This document shows positions 24,994 through 32,564 of a stretch of 64,000 bases of DNA, piece by piece. Each line of letters starts with the position of its first letter. The first letter of the stretch is position 1. Origin of the DNA: Parablautia sp. Marseille-Q6255 (GTDB lineage Bacteria; Bacillota; Clostridia; Lachnospirales; Lachnospiraceae); the NCBI RefSeq assembly GCF_951230155.1, contig NZ_CATNVD010000021.1:24022-88021 (forward strand), given 5' to 3'. A program made the position numbers and the translations under genes. Below the pieces are notes generated by a model. That model was not told the DNA's origin. It was given only the letters and a program-made list of their open reading frames with translations, and searched no databases.

Positions 24994-25770
24994 ATGGAAA
25001 CAAACGAAAAATATATTTTGCAGTCAGTTGCAAATACTTTAGATATTCTTGACCTTCTTGCAGAACAGCAGAATCTGAGCGTTCCTGAAATTTCTGAAAA
25101 ATCCGGCTTGGGAAAAAGTTCTGTTTTTCGTATCCTTGCCACTCTTGAATCAAAAAATTATGTGCAGAAATCAGAGTCTGCCCGTTACTCGTTAGATATC
25201 AGACTTTCCTATCTGGGGCAGGCAGCCATGGAGCAGAATAACCTGATCAAATACGGACACCCTTATCTGGAAACATTGACCGAGCGATCCGGCGAGACAT
25301 CCCATCTGGCAGTTCCTTACCGGGCAGTTTATGTCCGCTTTATTGATAAGGTTGTCAGCAGCGCTACTATCCATATGGACTCTCACCCCGGCTTTTTCCG
25401 CCATTCACATTACGTAGCCTGCGGCAAGGTCCTCCTTGCCTATGGATCAGAAATAACCCGGGATAATTATGTCCGAAATGTTCCATTTTCCTCCATGACA
25501 CGCCACAGCATCCCTTCTGCAAAGGAGCTGCTCGTCGAACTGGAAACAATCAAAAAACGGGGATATGCTATTGATAACGAAGAAAGTGAATATGGCCTGA
25601 TCTGTGTTGCTGCTCCTGTCCTGAGCCATAACGGTCAGGCGATTGCTGCAATCAGTATCTCGGGGCCTTCTTCCCGTATGCTGGAAAACATGGAAAAAAA
25701 CATTGCAATTGTAACAGAGACCGGAAAAGCGATTACTGAAAAGCTTGGCTCGCTCGCTTCTCCAGATTGA
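24994..25770 (+). CDS. IclR-family transcriptional regulator
   Basis: 258 residues, typical IclR length. N-terminal winged HTH (about 10-70: LSVPEISEKSGLGKSSVFRI) and C-terminal effector domain (about 80-250) with GETSHLAV, SHYVACGKVLLAY, RGYAIDNEESEYGLICVAAPV and AAISISGPSSRM. It is divergent from the por operon; paired candidate operators lie between. IclR proteins often sense aromatic or small organic acids and control the adjacent catabolic operon, consistent with the context. GGGAGGGAG lies upstream of the ATG. Confidence 0.93.
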   Translation: METNEKYILQSVANTLDILDLLAEQQNLSVPEISEKSGLGKSSVFRILATLESKNYVQKSESARYSLDIRLSYLGQAAMEQNNLIKYGHPYLETLTERSGETSHLAVPYRAVYVRFIDKVVSSATIHMDSHPGFFRHSHYVACGKVLLAYGSEITRDNYVRNVPFSSMTRHSIPSAKELLVELETIKKRGYAIDNEESEYGLICVAAPVLSHNGQAIAAISISGPSSRMLENMEKNIAIVTETGKAITEKLGSLASPD

Positions 25771-25822
25771 TTTGACAGATAGAAAAAATGCAAAGCGTAA
25801 CGGGGAATGAAGGCAAGAATAT

Positions 25823-25939
25823 ATGATATTGCTAATGCGTGATAAAGAAAATATCGAAAAAGGAACTTTCTCCGATCTGGAATTAGCCAGTATGATAGGA
25901 ATCTCTTTGGAGGAGCTATTGGAGATCAAAGACCGGTAA
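25823..25939 (+). CDS. Small hypothetical ORF (38 residues)
   Basis: ATG to TAA with GAAGG about 9 nt upstream; ends SDLELASMIGISLEELLEIKDR, which looks like a helix-turn-helix fragment. It may be a gene remnant rather than a real gene. The surrounding 25771-26035 otherwise holds only another short open tail ending at about 26013 (EGEEYNSWGTAVI), also remnant-like. Low confidence. Confidence 0.3.
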   Translation: MILLMRDKENIEKGTFSDLELASMIGISLEELLEIKDR

Positions 25940-26035
25940 CCGAAACAGCCATAATATCCGCTGTATCTCTTGAAGGAGAGGAATACAATTCTTGGGGTAC
26001 GGCGGTGATTTGAAATGATTTGGCGATCCTGGATC

Positions 26036-26084
26036 AGGACAAAGAAAAACCGGAAATCTTTGATTTCCGGTTTTTCTTTGTCCT
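26036..26084. terminator. Very long perfect hairpin at the toxin stop codon
   Basis: A 23-bp uninterrupted stem (26036-26058 with 26062-26084) closes on a 3-nt loop; its core is AACCGGAAATC/GATTTCCGGTT. A/T runs are built into the stem, so it can terminate in both directions. Its right arm overlaps the last codon of the YoeB-type gene. Confidence 0.75.
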
Positions 26085-26343
26085 AATCCTCATAATGATA
26101 TTTACACGCATATATAATCAGGTTTTGATTACTATCCATATTATATACTAGCCTATGCTCATCTGTAATGCGCCTGCTACACGCCTTACGGTATTTTAAC
26201 AGCTCAGGTTTACCAATACCGTTCAAAAGTCCACTGCGGTCAATATCTTTGATAAGTTCATTGATCCGCTTTACTATCTTTTTATCTTCTTTCTGCCATT
26301 CGGTGTATTGCTCCCACGCAGTAGGCGTGAATACTATGTTCAT
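26083..26343 (-). CDS. YoeB/Txe-family toxin (ribosome-dependent mRNA interferase)
   Basis: 86 residues. Family pattern: VFTPTAWEQYTEWQKEDKKI, INELIKDIDRSGLLNGIGKPE, and the catalytic C-terminal stretch RRITDEHRLVYNM and IYACKYHYED. YoeB toxins cleave mRNA at the ribosomal A site. The start lies directly after the antitoxin stop (no gap), so the two are translated together. Confidence 0.9.
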   Translation of the reverse strand: MNIVFTPTAWEQYTEWQKEDKKIVKRINELIKDIDRSGLLNGIGKPELLKYRKACSRRITDEHRLVYNMDSNQNLIIYACKYHYED

Positions 26344-26598
26344 TTACTTGCAAGCCTCCAACTCTGCAATAGTCTTTGCAATAAATCCGCCTGTCTCGGC
26401 TTCTTCCATAGATTTATCTATCATGGCAAGATAATCTGCATTTCTCTTGATTTTCATCATTTCATTGTATTCTTGTTCAGACAGCATGACAACATTTTCA
26501 TTTTTGGGTCTTGATATAATCAATGTTTCGCCTCTAAAAACTTTATCGCATAAACTCTTGAAATTATCTCTAACATCCATGCTCTTTACAGCTAACAT
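26344..26598 (-). CDS. YefM/Phd-family antitoxin
   Basis: 84 residues from ATG at 26598 (AAAGGAG 8 nt upstream); the frame from 26622 lacks a good site. The N-terminal Phd/YefM fold is visible (VRDNFKSLCDKVFRGETLII, VVMLSEQEYNEM). The acidic C-terminal tail binds the toxin. It is expected to autoregulate the pair through the palindrome just upstream. Confidence 0.9.
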   Translation of the reverse strand: MLAVKSMDVRDNFKSLCDKVFRGETLIISRPKNENVVMLSEQEYNEMMKIKRNADYLAMIDKSMEEAETGGFIAKTIAELEACK

Positions 26599-26615
26599 AT
26601 AAAGCACTCCTTTCC

Positions 26616-26643
26616 GTATCAAAAATCGTATTGTTTTTCGTAC
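26616..26643. promoter_or_regulatory. Probable autoregulatory operator of the toxin-antitoxin pair
   Basis: A 28-bp imperfect palindrome, GTA--AAAAA---TA----TTTTT--TAC, lies 17 bp upstream of the antitoxin start, the normal location for YefM binding. Confidence 0.5.
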
Positions 26644-26751
26644 TTTTATTATATGTTATTATTATTCCCTCGTCAATAATTTTATAAAAACTCAAAAATA
26701 CCCCCAAAAGAATGGACCGAGAGGCTCGCTTTCTTTTGTCCAATTTATTAA

Positions 26752-27308
26752 CATGTTGTAGTTGACGGACTGATCCAAATAAATCCGGTTGACAATGTAT
26801 CCGTTCACGGGCATAAAGATAAGGATTATCAGGAAGAACTGTTGTTCATGACGGAAGAAGAAATCGCGGATCTTCTGCATTTTCTGTCAGAACACTATCC
26901 GCGTTTAGTAGGAATCGCATTTATGGCCGCTTATTATGGGTTACGGCGTTCCGAAATTTTAGGCTTAAAATGGTCTGCTATTGATTTTCAGAAAGACATT
27001 CTTCACATTCAGCATACCGTTACATCTGTAAAACAGATTCATGCAGAAGATTCTGCAAAAACAGTTGCAGGCAAACGGGATCTTGTTCTTTTTGAAACAG
27101 CCAGAAAATGCTTATTGCAAATCCGGCAGGAGCAGGAAGTAAACAAAGCATTTTTCAAAAATGCCTATAAAATACGGCTGGGTATGTTTTCACGTGGGAA
27201 GATGGCACTTTATATTGACCGGATTACATATATCATCTTTTCAGAAAGGCAATGATAAAATTTGGTCGTCCGGAAATTTCTCTGGCTACGGCAGATTTAT
27301 TTGATTAG
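26752..27308 (+). pseudogene. Broken tyrosine integrase remnant
   Basis: An open frame without proper start runs to a stop at 27255 and encodes part of the catalytic domain: VHGHKDKDYQEEL, FMTEEEIADLLHFLSEHYP, AAYYGLRRSEILGLKWSAID (with the first catalytic Arg in GLRRSE). Near 27180-27240 the frame is lost. The sequence resumes in another frame as FRKAMIKFGRPEISLATADL and stops at 27308. The N-terminal domain and the C-terminal HxxR/Tyr region are missing. The remnant lies 131 bp from the 3' end of tRNA-Pro, a classical integration target. Confidence 0.85.
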
Positions 27309-27391
27309 TTTTTTGGGTAACGTTTTGGGTAACGCCTTGAAAAAGATGAGAACCGGAGGACTTATATCATCGAAAGAAAGATATGAAAAAC

Positions 27392-27424
27392 GCCGGAAAC
27401 ACTGATAAAATCAGTATTTCCGGC
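27392..27424 (-). terminator. Terminator of tRNA-Pro
   Basis: GCCGGAAAcACTGAT (27392-27406) pairs with ATCAGTaTTTCCGGC (27410-27424) around AAA; GTTTTTC follows on the minus strand. It lies 15 nt after the tRNA 3' end. Confidence 0.85.
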
Positions 27425-27439
27425 ACTTCCTAAATGAAG

Positions 27440-27513
27440 TCGATGCGACAGGATTTGAACCTGCGACCTCTGCGTCCCGAACGCAGCGCTCTACCAAGCT
27501 GAGCCACGCATCG
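27440..27513 (-). tRNA. tRNA-Pro (anticodon CGG)
   Basis: 74 nt. Acceptor arms CGATGCG and CGCATCG pair perfectly, with discriminator A. The anticodon stem CTGCG/CGCAG encloses the loop TTCGGGA, giving anticodon CGG. The T arm contains GGTTCAAATCC. CCA is not encoded. Promoter and terminator are both visible. Confidence 0.97.
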
Positions 27514-27558
27514 TTATTTTGTTTTGCTGTTTTGTGTCTCTCACGTTTCAGCTTGTTT

Positions 27559-27587
27559 AGTTTATCATTCCTTTCCAGAAAAGTCAA
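27559..27587 (-). promoter_or_regulatory. Promoter of tRNA-Pro
   Basis: Minus strand TTGACT (27587-27582), 17-bp spacer, TAAACT (27564-27559) preceded by TGA, about 46 bp before the tRNA 5' end. Confidence 0.7.
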
Positions 27588-27708
27588 GCACTTTTTTAAA
27601 TTTTTTTTATTTTTTGCAGTTTTTTTCAACAGGATTTTACAGCAGCTCAGTACAGGCAGCAGACGGAAGCTGCTCTGGCAGCAAACCGTCTCCCCTGCGC
27701 AAAAACCA

Positions 27709-29112
27709 TCACTGTACCATTCGCCAGCCTGGATGGTATTTATTTTTAAGCGTACCGTTCACAAGCTTCCCCCAGCCAAGCGGATAGCCGTTGACGCATA
27801 CCAGCTGCCAGCCCTTTGTCCGGGCAGGCGACATATCGTCTGCCTCCACGGTCTCACCGCTCAGGTAGCGGCGTACACGCGGGTCTTTCTGGTCAAAATC
27901 AAGGATCGAAGCGTATTCGCTGCTGCGCAGCGCCATCGCGAATGCCTGCGCAGGCTCAAAACGTCCGCGCTTTATCTCGCCTAAATACAGTCCGTTCCTC
28001 AGGAAAGGAAGCTTTCCCATCATATGCGGAGGCTGCGGCACAAAGTACACCTGACCGGCACGCACCTCGATCTGCTCCATTTTCCAGTCCATTGTCACAT
28101 CACTGAAAAAGTCGCACAGTACCTTTTCTTCTCTGGAGGGTCTTCCGCCCTTTCGCTGCACCTGTGTATGGATGCCGGAAAGCTCTCCCCTTTTGCGCAG
28201 CAATGCAAGGAAATGTCCCTCGCCGCCCATCCTGTGTGGAAAGATACGCACACATTTTTGCAGATCAGACACTCCCTTTACCTCCTGCAAGCTGTCATTT
28301 AGCCATCTGGCGCCGCCATGTACGAAACCTTCCTGCCAGGGAATATCCACGAGCTCCATCTCCGGACAGTGCTCCAGGAGGTATGCGATCGTCCCCTCGT
28401 TTTCTTCCGGAGCGAAGGTGCAGGTAGAATACAGCATCCATCCTCCGGGGCGCAGCATCCGCACTGCCTGCTGTGTGATGTCTCTTTGAATCTTTGCACA
28501 GGATGCGACCTTTTCCAGGCTCCACGCCCTCGCATTTGCTATATCCTTGCGGAACATACCCTCGCCCGAACACGGGGCATCAACAAGGATCTTATCAAAC
28601 GTCTCTTCAAACTGTTCTGCCATCTTTGCAGGAACAGCGTTTGTAACAAATGCATTTTTTGTACCAAATACCTCGATATTTTTCAGAAGCGCCTTTGCGC
28701 GCGATGCACTGATGTCATTAGCCACAAGAAGCCCCTGTCCCTGAAGCTTTGCCGCCAGTGCGGTTGCCTTGCCTCCGGGCGCTGCGCACAGGTCGAGCAC
28801 ATAGTCTCCCGGCGTGACCGGAAGGATGTGAGCCGGCGTCATCGCACTCGGCTCCTGGAGATAATACAGCCCGGCATAATAAAAAGGATGTCTTGCCGGA
28901 TCATCCTCTTTCTCATAATAAAAACCGTTCTCCAGCCATGGGATCTTTGTCAGGTGAAACGGTACGAGCTTTATGAATTCTTCCACGCTGATCTTGAGTG
29001 TATTTACACGAAGACCAAACCTGCGCGGTTCTTCATAGGATGCCAGAAATGCTCCATACTCCGCTCCAAGCAGATTTTTCATCCGTTCAAGAAATTCCCG
29101 TGGAAGTTCCAT
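27709..29112 (-). CDS. RsmF/NOL1-type rRNA (cytosine-C5) methyltransferase
   Basis: 467 residues. SAM-binding core: YVLDLCAAPGGKATALAAKL. Both catalytic cysteines are present, in VDAPCSGEGMFRKD and YSTCTFAPEENEG. The C-terminal third resembles the RsmF PUA-like extension. It methylates cytosine in 16S rRNA. GGAGG lies before the ATG. It is the last gene of a run of same-strand genes and follows trmL across a repeat-rich 202-bp gap. Confidence 0.92.
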   Translation of the reverse strand: MELPREFLERMKNLLGAEYGAFLASYEEPRRFGLRVNTLKISVEEFIKLVPFHLTKIPWLENGFYYEKEDDPARHPFYYAGLYYLQEPSAMTPAHILPVTPGDYVLDLCAAPGGKATALAAKLQGQGLLVANDISASRAKALLKNIEVFGTKNAFVTNAVPAKMAEQFEETFDKILVDAPCSGEGMFRKDIANARAWSLEKVASCAKIQRDITQQAVRMLRPGGWMLYSTCTFAPEENEGTIAYLLEHCPEMELVDIPWQEGFVHGGARWLNDSLQEVKGVSDLQKCVRIFPHRMGGEGHFLALLRKRGELSGIHTQVQRKGGRPSREEKVLCDFFSDVTMDWKMEQIEVRAGQVYFVPQPPHMMGKLPFLRNGLYLGEIKRGRFEPAQAFAMALRSSEYASILDFDQKDPRVRRYLSGETVEADDMSPARTKGWQLVCVNGYPLGWGKLVNGTLKNKYHPGWRMVQ

Positions 29113-29152
29113 ACCGTTTCCTCCTTTTTGATACCTTACCCTTTATCTGATA

Positions 29153-29290
29153 TTGCTCCGCTTCTCTGCCGCTGCTCCGCTTCTCTGCCGCTGCTCCACT
29201 TCTCTGGCGCTGTATCTCCTTGCTGCAGCTGTTCCGCTTCCCTGGCGCTGTGTCTCCTTGCTGCAGCTGCTCCGCCTCTCTGGCACCGCG
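29153..29290. repeat. Short tandem repeats in the trmL-rsmF gap
   Basis: Two kinds are visible: an 18-bp unit TGCTCCGCTTCTCTGCCG repeated near 29153-29190, and a ~39-bp unit CTGTATCTCCTTGCTGCAGCT... repeated twice (about 29207-29285), ending CTCTGGC. In one minus frame it reads as a low-complexity Gln/Glu/Arg peptide (REAEQLQQ-like). This is probably slipped non-coding DNA or a decayed coding tail; no function is seen. Confidence 0.7.
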
Positions 29291-29314
29291 TCTCCTGGCC
29301 GTCATCTTCCTGGA

Positions 29315-29812
29315 TCAGTCCCAGCTGTATCTTGTCAGCTCTCCATGCAGCTTCATCTGTGAAAAACCATTCTGCCGCAGCGCCTCATAAAGTACGATCG
29401 CTGCTGCATTGCTTAAATTCAGCGAGCGCGTATCACCAAGCATCGGGATGCGGATCGCCTCACCCGGATGCTCTTTTAAGATCTCCTCCGGAATCCCGGC
29501 GCTCTCTTTGCCGAACATCAAAAAACAGTCCGGCTCATAAGCCACCTCTGTATAAACCCTGCGCCCCTTTGTCGTCGCCATATAGACCTTTGCACCGGGA
29601 TTTTTCTCCAGAAAATCCTGGTAGTCTATGTAGCGCGTCACGTCAAGCTGCGGCCAGTAATCCATTCCCGCCCGCTTGAGGGCTTTCTCAGTCAGCTGAA
29701 ACCCCAGCGGCTCGATCAGATGGAGCCTGGTGCCTGTCGCTACGCAGGTGCGCCCGATATTTCCTGTATTTGCCGGTATCTCCGGCTCATAAAGTACAAT
29801 GTTCAGTCCCAT
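29315..29812 (-). CDS. trmL: TrmL: tRNA (cytidine/uridine-34-2'-O)-methyltransferase
   Basis: 165 residues, full-length SPOUT enzyme. NIVLYEPEIPANTGNIGRTC at the N-terminus, LMFGKESAGIPEEIL, IPMLGDTRSLNLSNAAAIVL near the C-terminus (the SAM knot). It methylates the wobble ribose of tRNA-Leu in E. coli. It starts 3 bp after the aminotransferase gene, so it is cotranscribed. Confidence 0.93.
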   Translation of the reverse strand: MGLNIVLYEPEIPANTGNIGRTCVATGTRLHLIEPLGFQLTEKALKRAGMDYWPQLDVTRYIDYQDFLEKNPGAKVYMATTKGRRVYTEVAYEPDCFLMFGKESAGIPEEILKEHPGEAIRIPMLGDTRSLNLSNAAAIVLYEALRQNGFSQMKLHGELTRYSWD

Positions 29813-29815
29813 TTT

Positions 29816-30994
29816 CTAACACTCCTGCTTTTGCGCCCTCAGCCGGCGGATAAACCGCTCCAGACGCTCCAGGGCCACTTTCAGCGCCTCGATCGAATAT
29901 GCATAGGAGATACGCAAAAATCCCTCGCCGCAGGCGCCGAATGCTGTACCCGGAACGACTGCCACATGCTCTTCCTCCAAAAGTCTCATTGCAAATTCAT
30001 CAGAGCTTAAGCCGAACTCCCTGATGCACGGAAATACATAAAATGCGCCAAACGGCTCAAAGCATTTCAGCCCCATCTGTGCAAACGCATGCATCAGATA
30101 CCGTCTGCGCTGGTTGTAGGATTCGCGCATGCGCGCCACATCCTCATCTCCGTGACGCAGCGCCTGCACAGCAGCATACTGGCTCGTCGTAGGAGCACAC
30201 ATGATCGCAAACTGGTGGATTTTTGTCATCTGCTCCACGATCACCTGCGGTCCGCAGATATATCCAAGTCTCCATCCGGTCATTGCAAATGACTTTGAAA
30301 AGCCATTGATCGTCAGCGTCCGCTCCTTCATGCCGGGAAGACTTGCAATCGATACATGATCCTCCCCATAGGTAAGCTCTGAGTAGATCTCGTCTGAAAG
30401 CACAAACAGATCATGCTCGATCACTACCTCGGCGATCGCCTCCAGATCCTCTCTGCGCAGCACTGCTCCTGTCGGATTATTCGGAAACGGGAGCACCAGC
30501 ACCTTTGTTTTGTCTGTAATCTTTTCAAGCAGCTCCTCTTTTGTCAGCCGGAACTGATTTTCTTCTTTCAGCTCTATCGTCACCGGCACTCCGTCCGCCA
30601 GCACGACACACGGCAGGTAGGATACGTAGCACGGCTGCGGGATCAGGACCTCATCGCCGGGGTCAAGCATCGCACGCAGCGCAATATCGATACCCTCGCT
30701 GCCTCCTACCGTCACAAGTATCTCATGGAGCGGATCGTAGTCGAGATGACAGCGGCGCTTCAGATAGCGGCTGATCTCCTGGCGCAGCTCCTTTAACCCG
30801 GAATTGGAGGTGTAAAAGGTGCGCCCCTTTTCCAGAGAGTAGATCCCCTCATCGCGGATATGCCACGGCGTATCAAAATCCGGTTCCCCTACGCCAAGAG
30901 AGACGACATCCTCCATCTCATTTGCAATATCAAAAAATTTGCGGATACCGGACGGTTCAATAGACATTACTTTCTGTGATAATGGATTTCTCAC
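29816..30994 (-). CDS. Class I/II PLP-dependent aminotransferase
   Basis: 392 residues. The PLP lysine lies in NGFSKSFAMTGWRLGYI. Also visible: PNNPTGAVL, LSDEIYSELTYG and the C-terminal Arg in GEGFLRISYA. It starts with GTG at 30994 inside the stop of the Lrp gene (GTGA overlap). Aminotransferase-Lrp pairs are common in Clostridia; an amino acid or aromatic amino acid substrate is likely but not readable. It could supply 2-oxoacids. Confidence 0.9.
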   Translation of the reverse strand: MRNPLSQKVMSIEPSGIRKFFDIANEMEDVVSLGVGEPDFDTPWHIRDEGIYSLEKGRTFYTSNSGLKELRQEISRYLKRRCHLDYDPLHEILVTVGGSEGIDIALRAMLDPGDEVLIPQPCYVSYLPCVVLADGVPVTIELKEENQFRLTKEELLEKITDKTKVLVLPFPNNPTGAVLRREDLEAIAEVVIEHDLFVLSDEIYSELTYGEDHVSIASLPGMKERTLTINGFSKSFAMTGWRLGYICGPQVIVEQMTKIHQFAIMCAPTTSQYAAVQALRHGDEDVARMRESYNQRRRYLMHAFAQMGLKCFEPFGAFYVFPCIREFGLSSDEFAMRLLEEEHVAVVPGTAFGACGEGFLRISYAYSIEALKVALERLERFIRRLRAQKQEC

Positions 30995-31473
30995 GGTGTC
31001 ACCAGCATCCTTTCATCTTTGACTTTCTTTCCCAGGATCGTGCCATAGTCTTTGTATTTTTTCAAAATAAAATGTGTCGCTGTGCTCAGTACCGTATCAA
31101 GCGTAGAGAGCTTGTCGCTCACAAATGCAGAGACATCGCGAAGTGTCCTGCCCTCCAGGATCACGAGCAGATCGTATGCGCCTGAGATCAGATATACGGA
31201 CTGTACCTCCGGGTAATTGTAAATCCGCTCTGCGATAGAGTCAAAGCCCTGCCCTCTCTGCGGCGTCACGCGGACCTCGATCAGTGCCGTCACCTTTTCC
31301 GAGGAAGTCTTCTCCCAGTCAATCAGTGTATGATAGCCGCAGATGACCTGTTCCTGCTCCATCTTTGCCACCTCATTTGCGATCACCTCTTCGCTTGACC
31401 CAAGCAGGATCGCCAGCTCCTGCAGATCGATCTTGCTGTTTTTCTCCAGAAATGTCAAAATCTGTTCTCTCAT
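30991..31473 (-). CDS. Lrp/AsnC-family regulator
   Basis: 160 residues. N-terminal HTH (IDLQELAILLGSSEEVIANE) and a C-terminal RAM ligand-binding domain (about 70-150: ALIEVRVTPQRG, VQSVYLISGAYDLLVILEG). Start and stop overlap both neighbours (ATGA upstream, GTGA downstream), so it is translationally coupled in the operon. It probably senses an amino acid and regulates this operon or distant genes. Confidence 0.92.
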   Translation of the reverse strand: MREQILTFLEKNSKIDLQELAILLGSSEEVIANEVAKMEQEQVICGYHTLIDWEKTSSEKVTALIEVRVTPQRGQGFDSIAERIYNYPEVQSVYLISGAYDLLVILEGRTLRDVSAFVSDKLSTLDTVLSTATHFILKKYKDYGTILGKKVKDERMLVTP

Positions 31474-32486
31474 TCCTCAAACCTCCTGTACCACTCATCC
31501 TGCTGCGGCCGGTCAAGAAAACGCATCTCTGCGCCATTTCGGATGACGCGCCCGTTCTCATCTGTCGCCCTTCCGATCACTGCTGCCGGCACTCCCTCTT
31601 CTGCAAGCGCTGCAATGAGTCCTTCCGGCTGCGCCGTACCGATCAGCAGAGCCCCTGCCGAATACAGATTGTATGGATTGATATCAAAATATTCACACAG
31701 CTCTACGGTTTCCTGCCGGATCGGGATCTTTTTCAGATCCACCTCGAGCCCGACGCCCGCTCTGTGCGCCATCTCCCACAAAGCCGTAAAAATACCGCCC
31801 TGTGACAGATCATGCATCGCACACGAACCGAAGCTGCCGGCGGCTCTTGCCTCCTTTGTCACAGACATCAGCTGCTCGAACGCTCTGGCATGATCCAAAA
31901 GCGAGACAGGGAATCTCCTGCCAAGCTCATCCGCATGAGAAAGTGCGAGAGCCGCCGTCCCGGCCAGCGCGATCCACTTTGTCATAACAAGCGCATCTCC
32001 CGGCCTGAGGAGACGCACCCCGGTCAGGTCAGACGCACTGCCGCACTCTCCCTGCTGCGCTGCGCTTCCGATCCCGGTCACATGGTACATGGGACGCTTC
32101 ACACCGGAGGACACCTGTGTATGCCCTCCGAGCACCTGCATCCCTTCTGCCTTTGCGGCCCGGATCAGCCCGCGCATATCTTCCCTTAGCACCGCCTCGC
32201 TGCAGTCTGTCGGAAGCACTGCATGGACCATAAGCGCCTCCGGCTGCGCACCCGCAGCAGACAGGTTATTCGCTGCCGCAACCGCAAGCGCACCCGGCCT
32301 GTATGCAAGTCCAGGCACCGCGCTCACCGCTGTATATGCAGATACGCAGCCGCCTTTGTGCGGAAGAAACGCACAGTCGGCTCCATACCGGTCTGCATGA
32401 TCCGCTGTCTCTGTATCCAGTTGTCTCAAAATGCTGTGCAAAAGCACTGCCTCTGCAAGCTTTCCTGTCCGCATGCTCTCACCCAT
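31470..32486 (-). CDS. AIR synthase-related (HypE/PurM-like) protein
   Basis: 338 residues with the two-domain PurM/HypE/SelD fold signatures: RYGADCAFLPHKGG, AVAAANNLSAAGAQPEALMV, GGHTQVSSGVKRPMYHVTGIG, LRPGDALVMTKWIAL and AMHDLSQGGIFTALWEMAH. Such proteins bind ATP-like ligands. No hydrogenase maturation gene is nearby, and the HypE C-terminal Cys tail is absent, so its role is unknown. A start at 32474 is also possible. It leads the operon with Lrp, aminotransferase and trmL. Confidence 0.8.
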   Translation of the reverse strand: MGESMRTGKLAEAVLLHSILRQLDTETADHADRYGADCAFLPHKGGCVSAYTAVSAVPGLAYRPGALAVAAANNLSAAGAQPEALMVHAVLPTDCSEAVLREDMRGLIRAAKAEGMQVLGGHTQVSSGVKRPMYHVTGIGSAAQQGECGSASDLTGVRLLRPGDALVMTKWIALAGTAALALSHADELGRRFPVSLLDHARAFEQLMSVTKEARAAGSFGSCAMHDLSQGGIFTALWEMAHRAGVGLEVDLKKIPIRQETVELCEYFDINPYNLYSAGALLIGTAQPEGLIAALAEEGVPAAVIGRATDENGRVIRNGAEMRFLDRPQQDEWYRRFEE

Positions 32487-32564
32487 CCCTTACTGTATCC
32501 TCGCCCGGGCAAACACGCTTCGCCCTGTTGGTCCTTTCCGGCACGCTCTGTTCTTTGTATTGCC

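Noticed and set aside
26692..26880. 62-residue minus-strand frame next to the integrase remnant
   Set aside because: It overlaps the integrase remnant in antisense. Its only feature is a hydrophobic run, and no ribosome site is seen.
29087..29305. 72-residue Gln/Arg-rich minus-strand frame between trmL and rsmF
   Set aside because: It is made of tandem repeat DNA, overlaps the rsmF start and has no homologue I recognise.
28318..29679. 453-residue plus-strand open frame opposite rsmF and trmL
   Set aside because: It covers two real genes and the repeat gap in antisense, with no motif or start signal.
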